A stretch of 64,000 bases of DNA from DTU098 sp964498525 (lineage in GTDB: Bacteria > Bacillota > Desulfotomaculia > Desulfotomaculales > Pelotomaculaceae), in NCBI GenBank assembly GCA_964498525.1, contig CAZCGU010000005.1, positions 131,022 to 195,021 of the forward strand, written 5' to 3'. The position numbers and the translations under genes are program-made. The notes under the pieces were generated by a model, which was given only the letters and a program-made list of their open reading frames with translations, searched no databases and was not told where the DNA came from. Each line of letters starts with the position of its first letter. The stretch's first letter is position 1. Positions 55,943 to 64,000 of this stretch are shown here, in pieces.

Positions 55943-55980
55943 AAGGACATCGTATTAGACGATGTCCTTTTAATAAATTT
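55932..55980. terminator. Perfect 22-bp stem, bidirectional terminator
   Basis: 55932-55953 and 55959-55980 are perfect reverse complements around an ATTAG loop. The arms end in A/T-rich sequence (ATTAAAAGGACATCGT and its complement), giving a T-run in both directions. It separates the thiC region from the cas operon. Confidence 0.8.
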
Positions 55981-56030
55981 ATGTGCTAATGTGGTGAAGG
56001 GAGCGATTATTTTTCGAAAAGGCTTTTACC

Positions 56031-56059
56031 TTGCCTAAATCTGTAACTTTTATTAGAAT
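56031..56059 (+). promoter_or_regulatory. Promoter of the cas operon
   Basis: TTGCCT (56031-56036), 17-bp spacer, TAGAAT (56054-56059). It lies 42 bp upstream of the cas3 start. Confidence 0.6.
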
Positions 56060-56101
56060 AGATGATATAGGAAAATATCGTCAAAAGCGGGGTGACCTGT
56101 G

Positions 56102-58924
56102 ATGTTGGGTTGGCAGACGAAAGCCCTTTGGGGAAAGAAAGCCAGGAACTATCAAAATGAGCAGTGGCTTCCCCTCGTGGTACACATATCTGACGCAGCG
56201 GAAATTGCCAGATTATTATGGCGCGATTGGCTTCCTTCCTGCACCAAACGTGTGGTTGCCCGGGGGATATCCAAGTCGCAGGGTGAAACTGCCTATTTTG
56301 AAGATGCGGCATTACCGTGTTTTGTCTTTCTTGCATCAGTTCACGACGTTGGCAAGGCAATCCCAACATTTCAGGGTAATTTTAGGGGTACAGAATATGA
56401 CGAAAATCTTCGCAGGCAAATAGTTGATGCAGGACTGCCGCTTTCAAATAGTGTTCATCCAAGGGTAGCAAGGCACTATTGGGCCTCGCAACTAATTTTA
56501 GAGAAACATGGATATTCCCGGAAGCTTGCCGTCATTCTTGGCGGCCATCACGGCCAACCCCCAAACAATGCGCAATTGTACGATCTTCGTACGGCCTACA
56601 AGAGCGACCTGGGCTGGGATAAGGGTCAGGAGGCCTGGAGGGAGGTGCAGAAAAGGTTGCTGGCGTATGCGCTTGAGCTTGCTGGTATATCGGAGCAGGA
56701 AGCGCAGTCCTGGCAACCGGATATCACAGCTCAAGCACTGCTAAGCGGGCTGGTAATCATGGTAGACTGGATTGTCAGCAATGAAATATATTTCCCCCAC
56801 ATCGATCTATCCGGAAGTGCCGGACCTTCCGCAGCGCGGGCAAAGGCTGCATGGGGTAAACTCGACTTGCCCGATTGCTGGAGTCCGGATAATGCCTGGG
56901 AATGGATGGGTGTGGATTTTTTTGAAAAACGTTTTGAGATTAAAATACCACGCCCGATGCAAGTCGGAATGTTGAGTTTGCTAAGGGATGTGTCATGCCC
57001 TGGAATTGTGATACTAGAAGCTCCTATGGGTGAAGGAAAGACGGAGGCAGCCCTTGCAGCTGCAGAACTTTTAGCGAACAAGACGAAAAGAAGCGGCATA
57101 TTTTTTGCCCTCCCGACTCAGGCTAGCGCCAACGGCTTATTTTTACGGTTTTGCCGGTGGATTGAAAGGCTGGATGAAGATGTTAAACACGCAGTAAAAC
57201 TTGCACACGGCAAGGCGGATCTCAATGAATTGTATAATAAAATACCCAAAACAACAGAAAAACTGATCGGCTTTCAAGTGGGTGGTGAGGAAAACGAGGA
57301 AACCAGTGACGACGCCCTTATCGTACATGAATGGTTTTCTGGTCGCAAAAAAGGTATTCTAGCCGATTTTGTAATCGGTACGATTGACCAGGTGCTAATG
57401 GGCAGCCTTAAACAAAAGCACCTGGTGTTGCGGCATCTAGGACTCGCCAATAAAGTAGTGATTCTTGATGAATGCCATGCCTATGATGCCTATATGAGTC
57501 AATATCTTTACAAAGTTTTAAGTTGGTTGGGTGCGTATGGGGTGCCGGTGGTTGTTCTTTCCGCAACATTGCCAGGAGAAAAACGCCAACAGCTGATTGA
57601 AGCCTACTTGAACAAAAAAAGCACAACAGCACCAGAGTATGATCCAATATTCGACAAGGGAAAACCGGAAATCACGGTGTTGCCCGCGTGGGTAACCACC
57701 CGCAATTATCCGATTATCACTTTCACCAAGGGTTACGATGTACACCAGGAAAAGATAGCTGGTAAACGGCGTTCATATAAAGTTGTGCTTAAAGTATTGG
57801 ACGACGAACTGATCTCACCAGTTTTGGAAGACCTGCTTTCTGAGGGCGGTTGTGCGGGCATTATTGTCAATACGGTAAAACGCGCTCAGAAAATAGCGCA
57901 CGAACTAAGCCGGCACTTTGGTGGAAACCAGATCCAGCTCCTACATTCCCGTTTTCTTGCCGTAGATCGGGCGCAAAAAGAAAAAGAGCTTTATGCAAAA
58001 CTTGGAGCTGACGGCGAACGCCCGCAGCGCTGTATTGTCGTCGGTACACAGATTTTTGAGCAAAGCTGTGACCTGGATTTTGACGTGCTAATCTCTGATA
58101 TCTGTCCTATGGACTTGCTGATTCAACGCATTGGCCGCCTGCACCGGCACCCTCGCCGGCGCCCGTTTAAACTACGACAGCCCCGCTGCTTTCTTGTTAG
58201 TATGAGCGATTCAGGCTTTGACCGCGGCGCTGAGCTTATTTATGGCAAATATCTTTTAATGAACACTAGGGAGTTAATTCCATCGCACCTAAAAATACCC
58301 GAGGATATTCCAAAGCTGGTACAAGGGACCTACCTACCGGAGGGATTGCCAATGCGGCCGGAACTACTAGAAGAGTATAGGGAGGCAAAAAGCAAGCATG
58401 AACAACGAATAGCTAAAAAAATAGCAAAGGCATATGATTTTCAAATTTCCGATCCATATAAGAGGTTGGATAATTTAGTTGGTTGGTTGGATACAAGTAT
58501 TACTGACGACCCATCCGGCAAACGTGGTGAGGCAACTGTACGCGATACGGAAGATTCGCTGGAAGTTTTAGTTGTTCAGCGGCGAGGTGGGGGGTACTAC
58601 ATGCTGCCCTGGCTGGCCAAATTCAAAGATCGAAAAATCCCTTCAGACACACCGCCGGAAGTGGGACTGGCCCGGGCGATGGCGGAATGCAGTATACAAC
58701 TTCCACGTGAGCTGTGTTGGAATTTGGATCAGACCATTGCGGAATTGGAAAAAATCTCGCTGCAGGAGTTGCGCGCGTGGCAGCAGTCATCCTGGCTCAA
58801 AGGAGAATTATTCTTGGTACTCAATGAGCAGCTTAGCACAGAGCTGTGCGGGTATCATTTGCAATACGATCAATGCTATGGGATGCTTTCGAAGAAAATT
58901 GAAGAGGGGGATGTGAATGCATGA
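56102..58924 (+). CDS. cas3: CRISPR-associated helicase-nuclease Cas3 (type I-E)
   Basis: Effector nuclease recruited by Cascade to degrade target DNA; 940 residues with fused HD nuclease and helicase. HD domain: His28 in VVHISDAAEI, His81-Asp82 in ASVHDVGKA, then GGHHGQP. Helicase: Walker A EAPMGEGKTEAA, DECH box VVILDECHAYD, SATLPG, and motif VI QRIGRLHRHPR. ATG 56102 follows GGGGTG; the preceding GTG is equally in frame. It overlaps cse1 by 8 bp. All catalytic motifs look intact. Confidence 0.96.
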   Translation: MLGWQTKALWGKKARNYQNEQWLPLVVHISDAAEIARLLWRDWLPSCTKRVVARGISKSQGETAYFEDAALPCFVFLASVHDVGKAIPTFQGNFRGTEYDENLRRQIVDAGLPLSNSVHPRVARHYWASQLILEKHGYSRKLAVILGGHHGQPPNNAQLYDLRTAYKSDLGWDKGQEAWREVQKRLLAYALELAGISEQEAQSWQPDITAQALLSGLVIMVDWIVSNEIYFPHIDLSGSAGPSAARAKAAWGKLDLPDCWSPDNAWEWMGVDFFEKRFEIKIPRPMQVGMLSLLRDVSCPGIVILEAPMGEGKTEAALAAAELLANKTKRSGIFFALPTQASANGLFLRFCRWIERLDEDVKHAVKLAHGKADLNELYNKIPKTTEKLIGFQVGGEENEETSDDALIVHEWFSGRKKGILADFVIGTIDQVLMGSLKQKHLVLRHLGLANKVVILDECHAYDAYMSQYLYKVLSWLGAYGVPVVVLSATLPGEKRQQLIEAYLNKKSTTAPEYDPIFDKGKPEITVLPAWVTTRNYPIITFTKGYDVHQEKIAGKRRSYKVVLKVLDDELISPVLEDLLSEGGCAGIIVNTVKRAQKIAHELSRHFGGNQIQLLHSRFLAVDRAQKEKELYAKLGADGERPQRCIVVGTQIFEQSCDLDFDVLISDICPMDLLIQRIGRLHRHPRRRPFKLRQPRCFLVSMSDSGFDRGAELIYGKYLLMNTRELIPSHLKIPEDIPKLVQGTYLPEGLPMRPELLEEYREAKSKHEQRIAKKIAKAYDFQISDPYKRLDNLVGWLDTSITDDPSGKRGEATVRDTEDSLEVLVVQRRGGGYYMLPWLAKFKDRKIPSDTPPEVGLARAMAECSIQLPRELCWNLDQTIAELEKISLQELRAWQQSSWLKGELFLVLNEQLSTELCGYHLQYDQCYGMLSKKIEEGDVNA

Positions 58925-60524
58925 CAGGGTCTTTAACTTACTGCATGAACCATGGATTTTGGTACTAAACCTGGAAGGAAAAACAGAAGAAGTATCGTTG
59001 TTGACAGTGATGGAACGCGCCCATGAATTCCGTGGCCTTGCAGGAGAGCTGCCCACTCAGGACGTAGCAATTCTACGCCTGCTATTGGCGACACTGTATG
59101 CAACCTTCACCAGAGCTGATGTGCAAGGGAGTAGAAAAACCATCAATAATGCCACGGAAGCATTAGAAAGATGGCAAAGTCTATGGGAACTCAATCGCTT
59201 TCCCCTTGGACCAATAAAAAAGCGCTTGTGTCATTATGAAGAACGCTTTTTCCTCTTTCATCCGGAGCGGCCGTTTTATCAGGTAGCGGGGTTGGCTAAG
59301 GGAACAGATTATACCGCGGCGAAGCTGTTGGGGAATCTTTCTGAGAGTGGCAACAAAGTCAGGCTGTTTCCGGTTAGGACTGGGGATGGGAAACGCTCGA
59401 TATCCTATGCAGAGGCAGCAAGGTGGCTCCTGTATTTAAATGCCTTTGATGATACATCCAGTAAACCTTCGGTCCGGGGTCAAAAAATGCCTTCTCCCGG
59501 TGCAGGATGGCTTGGAAAGCTAGGTTTAATATATGCAAATGGCGCTGATCTTTTTGAGACGCTTATGTTGAATTTTGTTTTACTAAACGACAATGGCGAG
59601 CCCTGGGGCAATGGCAATGCAGCATGGGAAATTGATGAGCTAAGAACTAAAGAACGGGAAGAAATAGTACTTCCCCAGGATCAGCTTACCATACTTACAC
59701 TACAATCACGCCGGCTGTTCCTACAAAGGGAAGCAAACAGAGTTTTAGGTTACAGATTATTGGGCGGGGATTTTTTTCCCAGAGAAAACGCAATTACTGA
59801 GCAAATGACACTTTGGAGGAAGGATTCAAAGGAAGATGTGTATCTTCCCAAGCGTCATGATCCCTCTAAACAATTGTGGAGAGATTTCCCTTCCTTTCTT
59901 GCGGACGGGGACGATCTAAAAAAACCTGGAATAGTCCGTTGGTTATCAATACTAAAAGAGCGGGGTCTCATTAGCAATACGATCACTTTTCGGATAGCCA
60001 GCGTGAAATATGGTGATAAGGATTTTTTTGTTACGGATGTATTTGAAGATTCCCTATCTCTCAATACAGGTATGCTTTCTAAACTGGGGGAAGAGTGGGT
60101 TATGCGGATTATCAGGCTTCTGTCCATCACGGAGGAATGTATTGCGCAACTTGCCTACCTTGCTGCCGATTTGGCTAAAGCCTCTGGAGACAGCGATAGT
60201 ATCTATCATAAAGCTGGAAAGGGTATCGGCAATGTTGCCAAAGCTGATGCCTATTTTCGTCTAGATGTGCCATTTCGCAGATGGCTTGCCGATATTGATC
60301 CCGCACAATCGGATATGGGTGAGACCGAGCAAGTCTGGAAAGATACTGTCGGACGGGTTCTCCTGCAACTTGGGGAAGAGATGACACATCAGTCTGGAGA
60401 AAAAGGCATCGTGGGCCGATGGGTGAAAGGCAAAGATGACAAAAAAGGTAAGCTCTATACCGCGCCGGGCGCATTGGTGAAATTTAGTTCCAATATCAAA
60501 CGTACCATAGGGAAAGGAGGTTGA
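58917..60524 (+). CDS. casA: Cascade large subunit Cse1 (CasA, Cas8e)
   Basis: Large subunit of the type I-E surveillance complex; recognises the PAM and recruits Cas3. The 535-residue product begins FNLLHEPWILVLNLEGKTEE as Cse1 proteins do, with LPTQDVAILRLLLATLYATF, FLFHPERPFYQVAGL and the later helical bundle. ATG 58917 follows GAGGGGGATGTGA inside the cas3 3' end. The type I-E assignment of the operon rests on this gene plus cse2 and cas6e. Confidence 0.94.
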   Translation: MHDRVFNLLHEPWILVLNLEGKTEEVSLLTVMERAHEFRGLAGELPTQDVAILRLLLATLYATFTRADVQGSRKTINNATEALERWQSLWELNRFPLGPIKKRLCHYEERFFLFHPERPFYQVAGLAKGTDYTAAKLLGNLSESGNKVRLFPVRTGDGKRSISYAEAARWLLYLNAFDDTSSKPSVRGQKMPSPGAGWLGKLGLIYANGADLFETLMLNFVLLNDNGEPWGNGNAAWEIDELRTKEREEIVLPQDQLTILTLQSRRLFLQREANRVLGYRLLGGDFFPRENAITEQMTLWRKDSKEDVYLPKRHDPSKQLWRDFPSFLADGDDLKKPGIVRWLSILKERGLISNTITFRIASVKYGDKDFFVTDVFEDSLSLNTGMLSKLGEEWVMRIIRLLSITEECIAQLAYLAADLAKASGDSDSIYHKAGKGIGNVAKADAYFRLDVPFRRWLADIDPAQSDMGETEQVWKDTVGRVLLQLGEEMTHQSGEKGIVGRWVKGKDDKKGKLYTAPGALVKFSSNIKRTIGKGG

Positions 60525-60528
60525 GGAT

Positions 60529-61161
60529 TTGAAAAAGCAAAGAAGCCAGGCCTACCAAATCAAAATGCTAACCCGTCGGAAAGTAGAACGCCTATTAACG
60601 GAGGGGCCCTGGAGCCGCGCTATGCTAGCTAAGCTGCGCAGGGGAATTGGTAAGGAACCGGGAGAAGTGCCGGAACTGTTTGAAATTCTATTTAGTGATA
60701 TGCCCGAAGAACTTTACGGTAAAGGTGATGAGCCCAGTTATGCTGTATGGGCGATTTACACGACTTTGACGCTGTTTGCGCTGCATCAGCAGGGTAAAGA
60801 CCATCCTATGAGCGTTGACGGTGAAGCCGGGGGCAAAAAAACGGGAAATTCTTTGGGTGCTGCCGTAGGATACCTTGTAAAAAAGGTTGTAAAAAAGGAT
60901 AAAGATCGTGAACCCGCCATCAAACGGCGTTTTGATGCGGTGTCAACAGCTAATGAGTTCACGGAGTTTGCGCACCACGCCCGTGGCTTGATCCAATTAC
61001 TCAGGGCAGGGGATATTGTCCTGGATTACCCCCGCTTTGCCGAGGATCTATATTGGTATCAGTTTGATGAAGTTAGGAACCGGATTCGACTGCGCTGGGG
61101 CGAGGACTATTATCGCATCGCGCAATTGCATACTGAGAAAGAAAATGGAGGGGTTTCGTAA
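60529..61161 (+). CDS. casB: Cascade small subunit Cse2 (CasB)
   Basis: Alpha-helical small subunit of type I-E Cascade that stabilises the R-loop; 210 residues. Family features include WSRAMLAKLRRGIGKEPGE near the N-terminus, AVWAIYTTLTLFALHQQGK, KRRFDAVSTANEFTEFAHHA and HARGLIQLLRA. TTG 60529 lies eight bases after AAAGGAGG and four bases after the cse1 stop. It shares one base with the cas7 start. Confidence 0.93.
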   Translation: MKKQRSQAYQIKMLTRRKVERLLTEGPWSRAMLAKLRRGIGKEPGEVPELFEILFSDMPEELYGKGDEPSYAVWAIYTTLTLFALHQQGKDHPMSVDGEAGGKKTGNSLGAAVGYLVKKVVKKDKDREPAIKRRFDAVSTANEFTEFAHHARGLIQLLRAGDIVLDYPRFAEDLYWYQFDEVRNRIRLRWGEDYYRIAQLHTEKENGGVS

Positions 61162-62321
61162 TGAATAGTCCGAAAGGCCGTGTTTATGTAGATATTCATG
61201 TAATCCAGACTCTGCCGCCAAGCTGTGTCAACCGGGATGATACCGGCAGCCCCAAGACGGCTGTTTACGGCGGTGTACGCCGTGCCCGGGTTTCCTCCCA
61301 GGCCTGGAAACACGCTATGAGGGAGATGTTCCAAGAATCGTTCAACGAAAATGAACTTGGTAAGCGTACTAGATTGTGCGTAGATTGGGTTGCCGAGAAG
61401 ATTATATCTCTTGATAATACTATTGATGGGGAAAAAGCACAGAAATATGCGCAGGACACTATAAATATTGCGTCAAAAGATTCGAAGAAACCTATTGTCC
61501 CGAAAACTAAAAAAGCAAAAAAAGGTGAAGAAGAATCTGATGACAGCAAGGTATTGCTTTTCTTAGCGTCTGCACAAGTAGAAAAGATTGCAGAACTTGC
61601 TTTAGACTGGATACAAACAGATAAAAAACCGGAAAAAGAAACTGTAAGTCAAAGTCTGACTTATGGTTGCACAGTTGATATAGCTTTGTTTGGCCGAATG
61701 GTAGCAACAGCTCCGGACTTGAAGGTTGATGCTTCTGCTCAGGTTGCCCATGCGATCTCGACCCATAAGGTCGAAAATGAATATGACTATTTTACGGCAA
61801 TGGACGACCGTTCGCCAGAGGATCAGCCGGGAGCAGGTATGATCGGCACGGTTGAGTTTAATTCTTCCACTCTTTATCGTTATGCAACAGTTGCTGTCCA
61901 TGATTTGAAAAAGAACCTCGGTGATACCAATGTTGCTACAGAGGCCGTCAAGGAATTTATCCGTTCTTTTGTTTGCTCCATGCCCACCGGCAAACAGAAC
62001 ACGTTTGCCAATAATACTCCTCCTTATGCGGTGATGGTTACTATCCGCCGCAATCAGCCTGTCAATTTGGTGGGTGCATTTGAGACACCTATCAAAATCA
62101 AGGTGGGGGGAGGTGGCTACCAGAAAAAATCAACCGAGGTGCTGGCAAAGTATGCGCAAACTGTGTATGAAAAATTTTATGCAGAACCTGAAAAGGTATT
62201 TGTAACAGCTATCAATGATGAGCTTGCCGGTTCGGGCGATTCATTAAAGTTTTATGAACTTTTAATAAGGACAGAGGAAGTTGTACGTGGATTTTTGCAA
62301 AAGGCTAAGGTACAGGCATGA
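61161..62321 (+). CDS. casC: Cascade backbone subunit Cas7e (Cse4, CasC)
   Basis: RRM-fold protein that forms the six-subunit crRNA-binding backbone; 386 residues. It contains the family block DDTGSPKTAVYGGVRRARVS, then SSQAWKHAMRE, a Lys/Glu-rich insertion near residues 110-135 (KTKKAKKGEEESDD) that is longer than in E. coli, and SFVCSMPTGKQNTFANNTPP. ATG 61161 overlaps the cse2 stop (TAATG) behind GGAGGGG. It overlaps cas5e by 4 bp. Confidence 0.95.
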   Translation: MNSPKGRVYVDIHVIQTLPPSCVNRDDTGSPKTAVYGGVRRARVSSQAWKHAMREMFQESFNENELGKRTRLCVDWVAEKIISLDNTIDGEKAQKYAQDTINIASKDSKKPIVPKTKKAKKGEEESDDSKVLLFLASAQVEKIAELALDWIQTDKKPEKETVSQSLTYGCTVDIALFGRMVATAPDLKVDASAQVAHAISTHKVENEYDYFTAMDDRSPEDQPGAGMIGTVEFNSSTLYRYATVAVHDLKKNLGDTNVATEAVKEFIRSFVCSMPTGKQNTFANNTPPYAVMVTIRRNQPVNLVGAFETPIKIKVGGGGYQKKSTEVLAKYAQTVYEKFYAEPEKVFVTAINDELAGSGDSLKFYELLIRTEEVVRGFLQKAKVQA

Positions 62322-63034
62322 GTACCTTATTGTTACGTTTGGCGGCGCCCTTACAGTCTTGGGGTATTGCCAGTAAATTCGATACCCGTGATACCGCGAG
62401 AGAGCCAACCAAAAGCGGAGTGATTGGCTTGCTGGCTGCGGCGCTGGGTCGCAGCCGCACGGAGAATCTGGATGATTTAAAGGGGCTTTGCTTTGGGGTG
62501 CGTATTGACCAACCAGGAGTATTATTGCGGGATTATCATACCGCACGGCAAAAAAATGATAAGGCCTCATTCGTCACAACCCGTTATTATTTGGCTGACG
62601 CGGTATTTCTGATTGGTTTGGAAGGAGAAGAAGATTTACTGCAAAAACTTGCGGCGGCACTGCAAAATCCGGTTTTCCCGCTCTATTTGGGGCGGCGCTC
62701 TTGTCCGCCGGTTGGTCGGTTGGTACTGGGTCTTAGGGAGCGGACACTCAGGCAAGCCATTGGGGAAGAGCCCTGGCAAGCCAGCGAATGGTATAAGAAT
62801 ACAATTCAAGGAAAGCAGTTGGATCAGGTCAAACTAACCATCGTTTGCGATGCTCAACCTAATGAGCAAGATGCTTTTTTGCGACGGGATTTACCGCTCT
62901 CATTTTCCCAACGGCATCGCAAATATGGTTTTCGCCTGGTTATAGATGCCGCTAACGCGCTGTCCATACCGATGACACAACAGACTACAGAACTGCCAAC
63001 AGAGCATGATGCTATGGCTGGATGGGGGGAATAG
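62318..63034 (+). CDS. casD: Cascade subunit Cas5e (CasD)
   Basis: Binds the 5' handle of the crRNA and caps the Cas7 backbone; 238 residues. It begins with the Cas5 signature LLLRLAAPLQSWG followed by DTRDTAREPTKSGVIGLLAA, and includes GVRIDQPGVLLRDYHTA, TTRYYLADAVFLIGLEG and YLGRRSCPPVG. ATG 62318 overlaps the cas7 stop as ATGA. Length and motifs are normal. Confidence 0.95.
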   Translation: MSTLLLRLAAPLQSWGIASKFDTRDTAREPTKSGVIGLLAAALGRSRTENLDDLKGLCFGVRIDQPGVLLRDYHTARQKNDKASFVTTRYYLADAVFLIGLEGEEDLLQKLAAALQNPVFPLYLGRRSCPPVGRLVLGLRERTLRQAIGEEPWQASEWYKNTIQGKQLDQVKLTIVCDAQPNEQDAFLRRDLPLSFSQRHRKYGFRLVIDAANALSIPMTQQTTELPTEHDAMAGWGE

Positions 63035-63035
63035 T

Positions 63036-63692
63036 ATGTATCTGTCACGGATTGAACTGAATACACGCAGGAAAAGCACGATGAACGCCCTGGCTTCGTT
63101 ACAGAGACTGCACGCCGCAGTGGAAAGCAGTTTTCCTGCTGGTTTAGAAAAGACTCGGCGCAATCTTTGGCGTATTGACCGCCTGGGCAATGCACTCTAC
63201 CTTCTGGTTCTTAGCAACAGAAAACCAGATTTTTCGCACATTGTAGAGCAATTTGGCTGGCCAGGCGCCGAACAAAAATGGGAGACCAAAAGCTACACAC
63301 CACTGTTGGAGCGGATTGAGACAGAGCAACGATGGCAGTTTCGATTGCGAGCCAACCCTGTACACAGCGTCAAACGAGCAGGTGATCTTCAGACACAGGA
63401 ACATATTAAAAGGGGCAAAGTATACGCCCATGTTACTGCGCGGCAGCAAGAACATTGGCTGTTCCAGCGCGCAGCAAACTGCGGCTTTAGCCTGGAGGAA
63501 GGCTCATTTCGGGTTGTGCAGCAGGAAGTAAGGAAGTTCCAACGCCATGGCAACCGAGTGACGCTGGGTATAGCAACTTTCGAGGGTGTTCTTGAGATTA
63601 CGGATTCAACGCTGTTCCTTAGCACACTAACCTGTGGGATCGGGCGGGCCAAGGCCTATGGTTGCGGCTTGCTGACCATTGCGAGGGTGTAG
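63036..63692 (+). CDS. casE: CRISPR RNA endonuclease Cas6e (CasE)
   Basis: Cuts the repeat hairpin of pre-crRNA and stays bound to the 3' handle; 218 residues. It begins MYLSRIELNTR, with the catalytic-type His in SLQRLHAAVESSFP, RANPVHSVKRAG, and the C-terminal Gly-rich loop CGIGRAKAYGCGLLTI. ATG 63036 follows GGATGGGGGGAATAGT; the upstream in-frame ATG 63006 lies within cas5e and is not favoured. Confidence 0.95.
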   Translation: MYLSRIELNTRRKSTMNALASLQRLHAAVESSFPAGLEKTRRNLWRIDRLGNALYLLVLSNRKPDFSHIVEQFGWPGAEQKWETKSYTPLLERIETEQRWQFRLRANPVHSVKRAGDLQTQEHIKRGKVYAHVTARQQEHWLFQRAANCGFSLEEGSFRVVQQEVRKFQRHGNRVTLGIATFEGVLEITDSTLFLSTLTCGIGRAKAYGCGLLTIARV

Positions 63693-63694
63693 TT

Positions 63695-64000
63695 GTGAGC
63701 AGGATACCCGGCATGGAGCGACCTGAGCTTCAGGCTTTGCCTACTATGCGGGAGCGGATATCATTTTTATATTTGGAGCGCTGTTTAGTTAGCAGGCAGG
63801 ACAACGCTATCACTGTTACCGATCTTCGCGGTACAGTACATGTTCCTGCCGCCGCACTAAGTGTAATACTGCTTGGGCCCGGTACTAATGTATCGCACCG
63901 GGCAGTGGAGCTCATCGGTGACACCGGAGCAAGTGTGCTTTGGGTTCGGCTTAAACCCCCAATTATGGAGAATATCCTTGTAAATGATCCGGTCCTAAAA
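63695..64000 (+). CDS. cas1: CRISPR-associated integrase Cas1e (3' end outside window, possibly disrupted)
   Basis: Cas1 with Cas2 inserts new spacers. GTG 63695 follows GAGGGTG, three bases after cas6e. Residues 1-84 match Cas1e well: MRERISFLYLERCLVSRQDN, AITVTDLRGTVHVPAAAL, LLGPGTNVSHRAVELIGD and TGASVLWV. From base 63947 the frame reads RLKPPIMENILVNDPVLK where Cas1e proteins have a GExGVRxYA-type block; no other frame restores it. The gene may be interrupted, for example by an insertion sequence that begins here, or may be an unusual variant. The frame stays open to the window end. Confidence 0.8.
   Translation, partial: MSRIPGMERPELQALPTMRERISFLYLERCLVSRQDNAITVTDLRGTVHVPAAALSVILLGPGTNVSHRAVELIGDTGASVLWVRLKPPIMENILVNDPVLK

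Noticed and set aside
56000..64000. CRISPR repeat array
   Set aside because: No regularly spaced repeats were seen; the array, if any, must lie beyond the window end near cas1/cas2.

Overview
The window looks like a chromosomal segment of a GC-rich, Gram-positive, spore-former-type clostridium, close to Pelotomaculum/Desulfotomaculum (Bacillota, Peptococcaceae-like). This is inferred from gene content and order (secA-prfB; ftsEX; uvrBAC; rapZ-yvcK-whiA; rpoN-gap-pgk-tpiA-gpmI-eno-secG; smpB-ssrA), frequent TTG/GTG starts behind strong purine-rich ribosome binding sites, and a DUF2508 gene. No 16S gene is present, so genus is not proven.

Layout. 1-14.3 kb: the 3' part of secA, prfB with its +1 frameshift, a YitT membrane protein, a split transketolase pair, ftsE-ftsX-M23 hydrolase-ctpA-PDZ (division and envelope), a CooT-like nickel protein, a family 4 uracil-DNA glycosylase and a DUF2508 gene on the minus strand. 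14.7-22 kb: uvrB, uvrA, uvrC. 22-36 kb: XdhC-like factor, HAD phosphatase, ROK glucokinase, glycogen debranching-type enzyme, phosphoglucose/phosphomannose isomerase, PHP protein (probably starting at ATT), rapZ, yvcK, whiA, an acyltransferase, DUF1405, rpoN. 35.8-42.5 kb: lower glycolysis operon and secG. 43-45.4 kb: thioesterase, HD protein, smpB and the tmRNA gene.

45.4-49.9 kb is an A+T-richer accessory segment bounded by a 92-93 bp imperfect direct repeat that starts exactly at the tmRNA acceptor end. I read it as an integrase-less island at ssrA. It holds a dead IS630-type transposase, a TrmO-like methyltransferase, a DUF4332-like protein, a RelB/RelE-type pair and phage remnants (a rusA fragment and a gene split by an amber codon).

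50-52.6 kb, minus strand: lysine 2,3-aminomutase and beta-lysine acetyltransferase (ablA-ablB), which make the osmolyte N-epsilon-acetyl-beta-lysine. They lie behind a recognisable c-di-AMP (ydaO/yuaA) riboswitch and terminator. 52.6-56 kb: an orphan cysteine-containing protein, two nearly identical tandem TPP riboswitches each with its own terminator, a thiD remnant, thiC, then decayed gene fragments ending in a perfect 22-bp stem. 56-64 kb: a type I-E CRISPR-Cas operon (cas3, cse1, cse2, cas7e, cas5e, cas6e, cas1). The cas1 reading leaves the family pattern about 50 bp before the window ends. No CRISPR array lies in the window.

No wholly new system stands out. The strongest leads are the c-di-AMP control of ablAB, the cryptic ssrA island, the tandem TPP switches, the ATT start and the possible break in cas1.
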